From: Entrophospora sp. SA101
Lineage: Eukaryota; Glomeromycota; Glomeromycetes; Entrophosporales; Entrophosporaceae
Assembly (NCBI GenBank): GCA_958430865.1
Contig: CAUDNR010004168.1
Span: 13,527 to 64,714, forward strand
DNA: 51,188 nucleotides
Direction of reading: 5' to 3'
Shown: piece after piece, positions 1-10,663 of the stretch
Layout: every line of letters begins with the position of its first letter
How positions within the stretch are numbered: the first letter of the stretch is position 1
Made by a program: the position numbers and the translations under genes
The notes under the pieces: generated by a model
Seen by the model: only the letters and a program-made list of their open reading frames with translations
What the model was told of the DNA's origin: nothing
Databases searched by the model: none

Positions 1-296
1 AATCATCATCATAATCATCACAATAATCATTTAATAAATAACACTGTCCTTGACCTTGACCTTGTTGTTGTTGGTCTTCGAATATTATATTTTCGTAATA
101 GTGAATCCATCTTTAACACTAATCCCGTGCATAATTATTTTCTCTTATTATATATTTGTCTCTATTTTTTTATTATTTTTTATTTTTTCTTTTCTTTTAG
201 TGAGGTAATATTCAATAAATTTTATTTGGAGACGTACACTTACCTACCATAAATATCCGACCACATGACGATCATTTTAGGGCAACTTACGCCTCG
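1..296. other. Left edge, low-complexity, no confident gene
   Basis: The first ~100 bases are rich in CAT/TTG triplets. On the minus strand one frame reads a short Q/G run followed by a D/Y-rich tail (E-D-Q-Q-Q-Q-G-Q-G then D-D-Y-D-D-D) with a stop shortly upstream. This could be a fragment of an exon of a gene lying to the left, or simple repeat sequence. The remainder is T-rich with no supported feature. Confidence 0.3.
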
Positions 297-668
297 CGCA
301 GTTCAAAAATTTATTAACCAAACCGGGCTGGTGCATCAAATAAACATATATACTTCTGTTAATATTAAGAGAATTGTCGCTGCTTGACATTAATTGAACT
401 ACCCACTCAAGCCCACCCTGGAAAATTTTTAAATTACGCGTTATAAAAAATCGGTACTCTCTAGAGCAACTGGAAGTTCCGCTATACATATATGGATAGA
501 TAAATATGTTTTCATGTATGTGTTCTATTGTAAATGAATAAAAATAATGATATTGTTATTGTTGTAATCATTTTCGTTGATTTGTAACTATCGATTGATT
601 TTTGTATGTAATAATTTCATTAAAAGATGAAGATGTATATTGATTAGTGTTGCCTTTTGTAAATACAT
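297..668. repeat. 372-bp direct repeat, copy 1
   Basis: This block is repeated at 5882-6253 with the same length, and I found no difference when reading the two side by side. It starts at cgcagttcaaaaat and ends at gtaaatacat. The minus strand contains a 64-codon open stretch (M-Y-S-G-T-S-S to K-F-L-N-C) shared by both copies; the frames diverge outside the repeat. Its right edge abuts a truncated kinase exon (669-718), so the repeat boundary is also the 5' break of the kinase gene. There are no TG...CA ends, primer-binding site or polyprotein between the copies, so calling it an LTR is not supported. It could be a solo repeat family or a local duplication. Confidence 0.85.
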
Positions 669-3600
669 TAAAAAAATTACATAATTTGCAAAACATTTCT
701 AATGAATTTCTTAATGAGGTAAATTAAATTTTTTTTTGGACTTTTATACACTATTTATTATTATTATTGAAATTAAATGTACCTTTTTTTAGTTCAAAAA
801 TGATAAAAAATTTCATTATAAAGCAGATGTAATTCACATTTATGGATTAACACAAGATCCGATTACAAAAGACTATATGCTTGTAATGGATTATAAAAAA
901 GATAGAAGCCTTCAAAATTATGATGAATATTTATATAAAAGAGAACAAAAATTTGGGAAATGTCAGACTTGCAATAGATATAATACTGATTCAAAATGGT
1001 GTCAATCATGTGATCCAAAACTATTAACTGAAGGATGGACTAGTGGTAATGAAACACTAGATGAGTTGATTAAAAGTACACAACTTAAAGCAACCAAGTA
1101 TGATAATTATTATTATCTTCAATGGATTCCACATAATGACTTGACAAATATTGAAGAGATAGGTAATGGTGGTTTTGCAATTATATATAAAGCTACTTGG
1201 ATAAATGGTCAAAAATATGCATATGGTAGTAAAAAATTTGATGAAGATAGGATTGTGGCATTAAAAAAATCACATAATTTGCAAAATATTTCTCATGAAT
1301 TTCTTAATGAGGTAAATTAATTTATTTTCAGATTTTTAAATATTATTTATTATTAATGTTGAAATTAAAATATTTTTTTAGTTCAAAAATGATATAAAAT
1401 TTCATGGTAAAGCAGATGTAATTCATATTTATGGATTAACACAAGATCCAATTACAAAAGACTATATGCTTGTAATGGATTATAAAAAAGATAGAAGTCT
1501 TCAAAATTATGATGAATATTCATTTAAGAGAGTACAAAAATATGGGAAATGTCCAACTTGTGATAGATATAATACTCATAGGGCATGGTGTCAATCATGT
1601 GATCTAAAAATATTAACTGAAGGATGGACTAGTGGTAATAAAACATTAGATGAATTGATTAAAAGTACACAACTTATAGTAACAAGATATGATAATAAAT
1701 TTCATCTTCAATGGATTCCTCACAATGATTTAACAAATATTGAAAAGATAGGTGAAAGTATGTTTGCAACTATATACAAAGCTATTTGGATAAGTGGTTG
1801 GAAACATATAGACAAGGATAATAAAAGAATCAGTGAAGATGAAATTATAGCATTAAAAAAATTACATAATTCACAAAGTATTTCAGATGAATTTCTTAAT
1901 GAGGTAAATTCTTCTTTTAATATTTTTAAATATTATTTATTATTGCCATTGACTTTTTTTTTTCAGTTCAAAAATTACCTTAAGTTTCATGATAAAGAAG
2001 ATATAATTAAAATTTATGGATCAACACAAGATCCAATTACAAAAGACTATATGCTTATAATGGATTATAAAAATGATAGAAGTATTCAAAATTATGATGA
2101 ATATTCATATAAGAGAGAGCAAAAATTTGGAGAATGTCCAATTTGCAATAGATATAATACTAATTGGACATGGTGTCAGTCATGTGATCCAAATCTATTA
2201 ACTGAAGGATCAACTAGTGGTAATAAAACATTAGATGAATTGATTAAAAGTACACAACTTATAGTAACAAGATATGATAACAAACATCATCTTCAATGGA
2301 TTCCTCACAAAGATTTAACAAATATTGAAAAGATAGGTGAAAGTATGTTTGCAACTATATACAAAGCTACTTGGATAAGTGGTTGGAAACATATTGACAA
2401 GGATAATAAAAAAATCAGTGAAGATGAAATTGTGGCATTAAAAAAATTACATAATTCACAAAGTATTTCAGATGAATTTCTTAATGAGGTAAATTCTTCT
2501 TTTAATATTTTTAAATATTATTTATTATTGCCATTGACTTTTTTTTTTCAGTTCAAAAATTACCTTAAGTTTCATGATAAAGAAGATATAATTAAAATTT
2601 ATGGATCAACACAAGATCCAACTACACAAGACTATATGCTTGTAATGGATTATAAAAAAGATAGAAGCCTTCAAAATTATGATGAATATTCATATAAGAG
2701 AGAACAAAAATTTGGGAAATGTCCAACTTGCAATAGATATAATACTCATTGGACATGGTGTCAATCATGTGATCCAAATCAATTAACTGAAGGATGGACT
2801 AGTAGTAACAAAACACTAGATGAGTTGATTAAAAGTACACAACTGAAAGCAACTGAGTATGATAATTATTATTATCTTCAATGGATTCCTCATAATGATT
2901 TGACAAATATTGAAAAGATAGGTGAAGGTGGTTTTTCAACTATATACAAAGCTACTTGGATAAATGGTAATAAGTATATATATGGTAATAATAAAAGAGC
3001 TAGTGAAGATGAGATTGTGGCATTAAAAAAATTACATAATTCACAAAATATTTCTGATGAATTTCTTAATGAGGTAAATTATATATTTTTTTTTGTTTAT
3101 TTTTGAATTTTTAAATATTATTCAAAATAAATATGATTTTTCCTTTTTTAGTTCAAAAATTATATTAAATTTCATGATAAAGAAGATATAATTAAAATTT
3201 ATGGATCAACACAAGATCCAATTACAAAAGAATATATATTTGTAATGAGATATATAAAAGATGGAAACCTTCTAAATTATTTAACCAAAGATTTTAAGAA
3301 TTTAAAATGGAAAGCCAAAATTGGTATTCTTCATCAAATTATTAAAGGTTTAAAAGATATTCATGAACAAAAAGTCATTCATTGTGACCTTCATAGTGGA
3401 AATATTCTTCAATATTCTACCAATTCATTTATTGCAGATTTAGGATTATCATGTCTAGCTAGTCAAACATCAGCATCAAATAAAAATGACATATTTGGAG
3501 TACTGCCATTTGTTGCACCAGAAGTTTTAAGAGGGAAACCATATACAATGGAATCAGATATATATAGTTTTGGAGTTCTGATGTCTATAATATCAACTGG

Positions 3601-4105
3601 TCAACAACCATTCAACAGTTTGGCACATGATGTGGCTCTTCAAGTGAGAATATGTGAAGGTATAAGACCTGCATTTTCAATCAACACTCCAAAATTTTAT
3701 ATTGAATTAGCATACAAATGCATGGATGCTAATCCAGATAATCGCCCAACTGCTAAAGAAATATTTACAATTATTAACAATTGGAAATTTACATTATGGT
3801 CATTTGAAGAAATATTTGATAAGATGGACAAGATTTTATTTGATCCTTCAACAATTACTGCAACAATTCATCCAAATGCAATTTATACTAGCAGATTATT
3901 AAAATTTACAGACCTTCTTCCTCAACCTGTCAATTCCAATAAAGTAACAATTATTGGTAATCATAAAGGTAACTGTTAATTGATTAATTTTATTATCATG
4001 ATTAATTTTATTATTGTGATTAATTTTTAAATAAACATTAATATTAATATTTAATTTTTGTTAGATTCTCAACAGGTTGATTTAGATTTACTAGATATGT
4101 TGTAA
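669..4105 (+). pseudogene. Protein kinase gene with tandem N-lobe exons, 5'-truncated
   Basis: Proposed exons are 669-718, 793-1311, 1382-1903, 1967-2488, 2552-3073, 3152-3968 and 4065-4105, each joined by GT...AG introns of 63-96 bp. Internal exons are 519 or 522 nt, phase 0 on both sides. Each internal exon encodes the alpha-C to hinge segment (F-K-N..I-Y-G..T-Q-D-P..M-D-Y-K), a C-x2-C-x9-C-x2-C zinc ribbon, a W-T-S-G-N linker and a kinase N-lobe with glycine loop and V-A-L-K-K lysine, ending F-L-N-E. Only exon 6 carries the C-lobe: catalytic loop V-I-H-C-D-L-H-S-G-N-I-L (HRD changed to HCD), I-A-D-L-G in place of DFG, and A-P-E-V-L. Exon 7 ends in D-L-D-L-L-D-M-L. The zinc-ribbon/linker kinase architecture is characteristic of the expanded kinase family of AM fungi. 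The first exon fragment has no upstream in-frame ATG because the 372-bp repeat cuts it; the first in-frame Met is at 877. The gene may be dead, or transcribed as a truncated or alternatively spliced form. Confidence 0.8.
793..3151 (+). repeat. Four tandem exon-plus-intron units of kinase gene
   Basis: The units are 793-1381 (589 bp), 1382-1966 (585), 1967-2551 (585) and 2552-3151 (600). Each is one symmetric exon plus its downstream intron. The second and third are nearly identical, including two identical 63-bp introns (1904-1966, 2489-2551), which implies the most recent duplication is there. The unit joins the start of the original C-terminal exon (alpha-C to hinge) to the linker and N-lobe at the motif L-Q-N-Y-D-E-Y. 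That is what unequal crossing-over between neighbouring kinase copies, losing the C-lobe each time, would leave. Confidence 0.85.
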
Positions 4106-4546
4106 TTGTAAATCTTCAAATGAATCAACAATACATAAATGAATTAACCCAATTAATCCTACAATTTCATCATGATGTAGTTGTTTTATTTCCTTCTTTA
4201 TCTTCCATTTGTTTTTATATTCAAAATTAGTTGTTTGATTTTTTGTTCAGGATAATTCTCTTTTTAAAAATCCGTGAACTCATTAACATATCCGTTGTAT
4301 ACTGTATTTTTATCAGATATACATTTTCCCCATGTATAAATATATTTTATTGGATAATATGTGTTGGGTCCTTTATTCGTGGGTTTGTTATTGTTCTCAG
4401 TGTGTAATACAAATTTCGTCCAAGATAAACTTAAGTCCGTTGATATAGTATTACCTGTTTTGATTAATTCTATGGTTTATATTCCTTTTAATTGTATCTT
4501 TTGGGAAGTAACTATTGCTAACTAATGCGGGGAGGAGGGTAGAAAG
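4106..4546. other. Intergenic, no gene seen
   Basis: AT-rich 3' flank of the kinase gene. No open frame or repeat of note was seen. It ends in the 8-bp target duplication gtagaaag (4539-4546) of the hAT element that follows. Confidence 0.6.
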
Positions 4547-5691
4547 CAGGGCTGGAAATAGGTCTGAAAAAAAAACGGAAATTCCAGAAGAAAATTCTTA
4601 AATTTGAAAAAAAATTAACACCTAAAAAATTTCCTTTTTTAAATTTTTCTTTATTCTATTCTTCTGTTTTTACTTTGAAGAAATTTACTAAGAGAATCAC
4701 TAAAATCATAACAAAATAAATCAGTACCTTCTAAACCAACCATCATTAATAAGTGCAATATGTCATTTCTATTGCATTACATAATCTGTTTTGATAATAT
4801 TCTGTTTGCTAAAACCTCTTCACAATCTACACTAGAAAATGGAATTGAGTACACTATTTCTATAAGTTTTAAGATATGAATAAGACTTGGAAGTTTGGAA
4901 ATTGGAATATTTTCTTTTGCCATCCAGTAAATCATTTTCATTATATTAATCATATGTTTGCTACCATTATTAGTGGCTTTTTTGGAAGAATATTGCATGG
5001 TTATCCTTGCCTTTTCTAGAAGCAAAGAGCCATTGTGTTGGTTTGAAAGTGCATGAGTTGCTAGAGCAGTAGATTTCGAAACATTATTTGATCCTAAATA
5101 ATAACATTATAATATTAGCAAATTAATAATTGCAAAATGCAAAATTAATTATTTTTATTTGTCACCTTTCCTGCAAATTGATTTTTTTTTCCCCGTGTGC
5201 TTTACAAATTGTGCAAAACATTCTCTTCATTGTTGCATCATATTTTAACTATTTATAGGTTTAGCCATTCATAATGAAAACTTCTTCCTGATTTTTAAAA
5301 TGCACTTTTTATTTTTATTGATTTTTTTGAAGTATCATCATTATCTGAGCCTTGAATTGTCAAATCATCTGAACCTTCTATATCTGATTCATCAATATTT
5401 GTTTCATCTATAAATGTTTCATCCCAAATTTAATAGTCAAATTATCTAATTCTTATTCTATACTATTTATTTATAATTTATTTTTTTTTGAGTAAGGGAA
5501 CATAAATTCATATTTAAAGTCTGAAAATACAAAAGATACAAACTATGGTTCTTTTCTAAAATATTGAAGTAGTGACACACATATATGTATACATTATTTA
5601 TTATAGGAAAAATATCTGGCAACTCTTTTTTTTTTCCGGAAGTTAATATTAAAGGAAAATCCGGATTTTTAAAGTACTATTTCCAGCCCTG
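4547..5691. mobile_element. hAT-type DNA transposon, decayed, 1,145 bp
   Basis: The ends are 15-bp terminal inverted repeats, cagggctggaaatag at 4547-4561 and its reverse complement at 5677-5691. Directly outside both ends lies the same octamer gtagaaag (4539-4546 and 5692-5699), a perfect 8-bp target site duplication. An 8-bp duplication with CAGGG-type ends is the hAT superfamily signature. The interior encodes only protein remnants on the minus strand, so the copy is non-autonomous. The intact target duplication argues for a fairly recent insertion. Confidence 0.92.
4777..5230 (-). pseudogene. hAT/ZNF862-like protein remnant
   Basis: From the ATG at 5230 the minus strand reads M-K-R-M-F-C-T-I-C-K-A-H-G, a TTF-type zinc-finger start (C-x2-C). 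A possible intron (donor at 5165, acceptor ending 5094) leads to G-S-N-N-V-S-K-S-T-A-L-A-T-H-A-L-S-N-Q-H, the matching H...H half. It then runs on to an open 82-codon stretch (5025-4777) with W-M-A-K-E-N-I-P-I-S-K-L-P-S-L, a pattern typical of ZNF862-like hAT-derived proteins. The two exons are out of frame as I join them, probably from a slip in the A8 run near 5180. The catalytic core is absent. It is the cargo of the surrounding hAT element and not a working gene. Confidence 0.6.
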
Positions 5692-5742
5692 GTAGAAAGT
5701 CAGCACTGTACTGTAAAAATTCGCCCAATTCGGACATATTAT

Positions 5743-5793
5743 GAAAGGCAAATTCTTTATCCGTGATGATGATGGATAGAAGATTTGCCTTTC
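5743..5793. repeat. Near-perfect 51-base hairpin
   Basis: The arm gaaaggcaaattctttatcc pairs with ggatagaagatttgcctttc across an 11-base loop of GAT repeats. The stem is about 20 bp with two or three mismatches. It sits between the hAT element and the second 372-bp repeat. It may be a small foldback insert or an RNA-hairpin source; the sequence alone does not decide. Confidence 0.7.
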
Positions 5794-5881
5794 GGATAGC
5801 TGCAAATAAAATACTGTAAAGAAATAATAACAACCAATCACATAATTTTTTTCAGCATGGTAATCACTCGATTACAGCCCA

Positions 5882-6253
5882 CGCAGTTCAAAAATTTATT
5901 AACCAAACCGGGCTGGTGCATCAAATAAACATATATACTTCTGTTAATATTAAGAGAATTGTCGCTGCTTGACATTAATTGAACTACCCACTCAAGCCCA
6001 CCCTGGAAAATTTTTAAATTACGCGTTATAAAAAATCGGTACTCTCTAGAGCAACTGGAAGTTCCGCTATACATATATGGATAGATAAATATGTTTTCAT
6101 GTATGTGTTCTATTGTAAATGAATAAAAATAATGATATTGTTATTGTTGTAATCATTTTCGTTGATTTGTAACTATCGATTGATTTTTGTATGTAATAAT
6201 TTCATTAAAAGATGAAGATGTATATTGATTAGTGTTGCCTTTTGTAAATACAT
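5882..6253. repeat. 372-bp direct repeat, copy 2
   Basis: Second copy of 297-668, same orientation, start-to-start distance 5,585 bp. Left flank is cagccca, right flank gtatttgc; neither matches the flanks of copy 1, so no target duplication is visible. Identity over 372 bp beside a strongly diverged kinase array suggests recent duplication or gene conversion. Confidence 0.85.
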
Positions 6254-6338
6254 GTATTTGCAATTTTTACTTGCCATATTACAGAATAAGAGTTTCATGT
6301 TACAAAATAGGGTTGTCATATTACAGAATGATCAAAGT

Positions 6339-6622
6339 TATAGATGGGCGTCTAAATTGTTTTTGGGGTTGTCTAAAGTCAAAATAGTATTTAGACAAAA
6401 ATGTCTAAAATGCACCACATGTCTAAATTAATATAAATAGTAATGATTTGCTTTAATACGACTAAAGGTCATGTGAATATCCACAAAGTTTAGTAAATTA
6501 TCCAATAAAATTTAATTTCATTATTTTAGACAATCATGGTCCCAATTGTCTAAATGTCCAAATTAATTTATATTTTAGACATTGTCTAAATAATTTAGTT
6601 TAGACACCCATCTATAATTATA
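6339..6622. mobile_element. MITE with TATAGATGGG ends, copy A
   Basis: Inverted ends tatagatgggcgtctaaa (6339-6356) and tttagacacccatctata (6599-6616) face each other. The octamer atcaaagt occurs just outside both ends (6331-6338 and 6623-6630), although the right one sits six bases beyond the strict inverted repeat. The interior is packed with tttagac/gtctaaa motifs. Octamer flanks and a TAGATGGG-like end fit a short non-autonomous hAT-like element. The 8.56-kb duplication starts inside it at 6472. Confidence 0.65.
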
Positions 6623-9034
6623 ATCAAAGTCACTTACAAAAATGTCCCTTAAATGAAATTGCGCAATCCAATCGCAACCTTTCTTATTTAAATAGAATGA
6701 TATCAGAACATGGTGATTTTGCGGAGGACTTTTCCAAATTTGCTAATTTTGCAATCCAGCCTTTATCAGTAAGATCCTCGTAATACCATCCTTTTTTGGT
6801 CTACACGTTAAACATTGTTGATCAGTTATCAAAGAATAGTATTATTATTATATGTATAAAACATAAAAGTTTCCTCATTTTATTTATTATTTATACAGTG
6901 CATATGAAAGTCAAAGATCATATACAGTCTAAATTGGAATAAACTTGTTAATTAAAACATGTGTTATTACATATTTTACGGTTTTAGGCCTGGTTTCCAA
7001 TGATGAAAATTTTTACTAATTGCGACCCAAAAATTAAAAAATATACCTATTTTGGTATTATAAAAAAATAATTTTATGACCTTTCTATCAAAAATAAAAT
7101 AAAAAATAAAAAAAGGGGTCGGTTAGTATTTTTTTGCCCAGATATAATTTCTGTACGTTTAAGGGATAATGTTGATTAAAAGGAACGAGTGTTTTAGTTA
7201 ATCCCATTAATATGTGATTTTCAAATTCTTCGTCTTGAGTTTGGGGAATATCAATTATTCAATTCCCCAGAAGTTCAAGTCCTTTGTTGGTATCTTTAAA
7301 TGTAAACCTTCGGTTAGCATGTAGTTGTTTTCTTTCCCCTTCCTGGATGATGACAATGAATGTAATATCCAAGTTCTTTATAACAGACAAATCTTTGACT
7401 TTCGATGTCACCAATTTCTTAGATAACATTCATTAATACTTTACACTCATACCGTTCTATGCAAGGTACTTGCATATTATAAACACTCATGCCAAGAATA
7501 TTTAGTACATACATCTTAATTCACACGAAAAGAACGCGATATGTATTTATTGCAAGGAATACACTTTTCAGGAAAGATATCCTAGTTCAAAGTCCCTGAA
7601 ATGAATTAAAAATTTGATGCTCATTTTTCAAACCCTTTATAAGAGATATTTATTTCATCTTCAATGCTTATTAGCGTTCATAGTTTTCAAAATTTAAATT
7701 TCTTTTATGAAGATATAATTCATACCAAAGTCCATCAATTCAAATTATATTCAAGAATAATTTCATCATCATATTTTATGAAATAAACTCATTGTTATTA
7801 TCCCTAGTATTTGTGCAAGGCCCACGGAAAATAAAATAGATGAAGAACCAGCTAAAGTGTTTGTTATCATTATTTCACAATTGCATTTATTAGACGAGGC
7901 AAAAGTATGCAAACTTTCAGCTTTTATTAAGCCATCTTGGGACTTTAGATATTTTTGAGCAATATGCACAAATATTGTTTAAATTATAACAATATGCTGT
8001 TTCGATCATCATGTTTAATAAATTTCTTTTTCTTTTCTTTCTCGTAAACATAAACATAAACATAATTCTCAACCGCTAGAAATAAATAAATAAAATGATG
8101 ATTATTTGACCAAGATTACGAGCGGAATTTATTATCGGATAATAAAACATATCACAAGTAGTAATATACTCGTATCAGAAGTCCCTTCGTGAGGAGGCAT
8201 AATTATTTGTTGTATTTGGACAAAGGTATCAATCAGTCATAAAGAGAATGAATATAAATCAATTAAGGTGATTTAAAATATATGCAAAAGAATAAAAAGG
8301 ACAAAAAGACTTTTTGTAAAAGCAAACGATCCGGGATTTATATAGAAGGAATTATTTACGCGCTCTTATTATACGAGTCTAAACTATAACTGGCGACGAC
8401 ACGTAAATATTCTATTATTGGACAACTATTTAGACTAGTCTACTAGTTTGACGATGAGAATAATTAAAATTTGCCAATACCAATATATGAAGGGAGAAAA
8501 CCAAAGATGTCATAATTCTGATAATTCTGATAATTAATTATTAAATTTTACTGGAGCTCAAATATCAATAATAAATAAATATAAAAGTATAATTTATTTG
8601 CGATTAAATATGCGCATTAGTATAATGCAAAAATAATTATCGACATAATTAATTGATTGATTGATTGTTAAAATTCATCTTGTGTTTGTGATGAATCAAC
8701 CATACACAAAACTAGAAACAGTCATCTATTACTATAATATAATGATTTACTTTAAAATTATAACAATAAATAAATTAATTACTATTTCTACAATTATTAT
8801 TGTTAATATTAATACTGCGTGAATAAGTATGTAAAATTTATCTGATAGCGAAATCGTCCCAAATCCACTCCTAAACGAATTAGAAATATTTGAAAAGGAA
8901 GGATACAGATCATTTGAATCTACATGGAGGTTATGAATTCCTCTATGCCAATTACTTTATTCGAAAATTAATGCCTATTTTTCGTTATCAAAAAATCTGG
9001 AAAAACGTTACATGTGCTACGAGCTGTGAAATTT
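6623..9034. other. Intergenic within duplicated segment
   Basis: About 2.4 kb of AT-rich sequence without a convincing gene. A 66-codon open stretch on the minus strand (7969-7769) has a hydrophobic tail and no recognised motif; I treat it as chance. The same sequence recurs at 30425-32836. Confidence 0.5.
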
Positions 9035-10663
9035 TCAGTTGATGAATTTGTCTATATTAGAATTACGATAATCATTATATATCCCATCAAAAGAAGTTTG
9101 GATGCATGTGGGCAATTTAATTGGCCTGGAAGAAGAAGGAGATGTGGAAAAAACGGGACGTGAATTATTATTATTACTATTACTATTACTATTACTATTA
9201 CTATTACTATTAATATTACTATTATTGTTACGATTCTGATTATCAAAATGAAATTTAGTTGATAAAATTTCGTTGTAACACGTGGAGGTGACAATTGAAG
9301 AAGGTCCAAATTTTTTTAAAATCCATGGATAAATATTCAAATCAAACGAAAAAAGCTTCAGATATTCTAAATTATCATCATTATCGACACTATCAACATT
9401 TTTATCAATGATTTCTCCAATTTTATAATGCTTTAAAATTTTTAGAAAGATATTTTCTGGATTTTCTTCAAATTGTTGATATAAAAAGTCTAGAACACTA
9501 ATTTTCTTTAAATTTCTTTCGGGTTTAATAATTTCGAATAAGCATTTCTCCAAAATAATTGATTTTTTTTCACCTCTAATAGCTTGAAAAGATTTTATAA
9601 TTGTTTCACCAATTTCATTCAATTTGTTTTCAAATAAAGTAATTATATCAACCATAACAGATTTTGTCAACTTGAATCCTAAATCAATGAAAACTTGTAA
9701 TTTTTCAATAATTATCTTTAATGTAGGATGTTCCGGAGCTTCTCCAAAAGAATTGGGTGGGAATAAAATAAGGAAGTTCCCTTGTAATACCAAATCATTA
9801 AAATCGTAACTAATTAAATCGTAACCAATTCTTTTCCACAAGGTCGCTAAATATGGGCAGATAATAATTGCTCTGGAAATGATGTTTAATGCTTTGGAAT
9901 TTTCGAATCCATCGGATATTGGACCAATCTCTTTTAAAATTTGTTCGGATGTCACTGTGGGCGGTGATCGAGATTGTTTTTTGTTAAAATCAATAATATT
10001 TTTATATGACATCTTGGGTTTTCTTGGATTCGGAACGAATCTTTTTTCTAAGATCAAATCTTCAATCAATTTTAAATTTTTATTTAACACCTTTTCCGCG
10101 ACTTTAATTGCAAGATTCCCACCTGTTAAATAATGGAACAATTCGAGGTCATTGCTTCTTAAACAAAAATCTGGCCCTACCCATCTACGACTTCCTTCCA
10201 TCAACAATTCAGAGTAGATATCTATTGGTAAACTAGAAGCCCACGATCTTTTAAGATGTCTTTGTAAGTCGTTGTTGTTATCTTTATCATCATTATTAGG
10301 ATTACTACCGATATTACCGGTATTAATAATATTATTACTGGTAGCTTTATTGTTAATTCTGAGCTGCACTAATTGCGGGTCATAAGTTCCGAAACATTGG
10401 ATAAGTTTTTGAAGAAAATAACGTGACAATATTGCATCATTGATCAAAGCACTTTTTACTAATTCTACTGTAATGAAATTTGGTCCAAGGGAGATTGCAT
10501 GAAAAAAAAAATGGGCTTTTCCATAATGATATAATAACCAATGGCATCGGGCATAAGTGTCTTCAGAAACTTTTAAAAATAATTTATTTGTTCTTGCAAA
10601 AGACGCTGGATGTCGTGTGCGTTTAAAAATCTCAACCAGAATTTCATATGGGAATTTATCCAT
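9035..10663 (-). CDS. F-box-like protein, copy A
   Basis: A single-exon frame of 542 codons. Residues 1-40 form an F-box-like start (M-D-K-F-P-Y-E-I-L-V-E-I-F-K-R then A-S-F-A-R-T-N-K-L-F-L). Next comes Y-A-R-C-H-W-L-L-Y-H-Y-G-K-A-H-F-F-F-H-A and an alpha-helical body, as in a large family of fungal F-box/ankyrin-like proteins of Mucoromycota and Glomeromycota. Such proteins usually bring targets to SCF ubiquitin ligases through Skp1; that role is inferred. Two Asn-rich low-complexity stretches are present, one near residues 105-130 and one near 480-500 written as alternating Asn/Ser from a trinucleotide-type microsatellite (about 9167-9231). The start is the first ATG in frame. The gene has an identical twin at 32837-34465. 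Confidence 0.8.
   Translation of the reverse strand: MDKFPYEILVEIFKRTRHPASFARTNKLFLKVSEDTYARCHWLLYHYGKAHFFFHAISLGPNFITVELVKSALINDAILSRYFLQKLIQCFGTYDPQLVQLRINNKATSNNIINTGNIGSNPNNDDKDNNNDLQRHLKRSWASSLPIDIYSELLMEGSRRWVGPDFCLRSNDLELFHYLTGGNLAIKVAEKVLNKNLKLIEDLILEKRFVPNPRKPKMSYKNIIDFNKKQSRSPPTVTSEQILKEIGPISDGFENSKALNIISRAIIICPYLATLWKRIGYDLISYDFNDLVLQGNFLILFPPNSFGEAPEHPTLKIIIEKLQVFIDLGFKLTKSVMVDIITLFENKLNEIGETIIKSFQAIRGEKKSIILEKCLFEIIKPERNLKKISVLDFLYQQFEENPENIFLKILKHYKIGEIIDKNVDSVDNDDNLEYLKLFSFDLNIYPWILKKFGPSSIVTSTCYNEILSTKFHFDNQNRNNNSNINSNSNSNSNSNSNNNNSRPVFSTSPSSSRPIKLPTCIQTSFDGIYNDYRNSNIDKFIN

Noticed and set aside
297..6253. An LTR retrotransposon with 372-bp LTRs
   Set aside because: No TG...CA ends, no primer-binding site or polypurine tract, no gag/pol between; the interior is a kinase gene and a hAT element.
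7769..7969. 66-codon minus-strand frame (and copy at 31571-31771)
   Set aside because: No motif, no splice context, and hydrophobic chance frames are common at this base composition.
9052..9309. 85-codon minus-strand frame with Ile/Val repeats
   Set aside because: A frame-shifted reading of the Asn/Ser microsatellite in the F-box gene; the same applies to 32854-33111.
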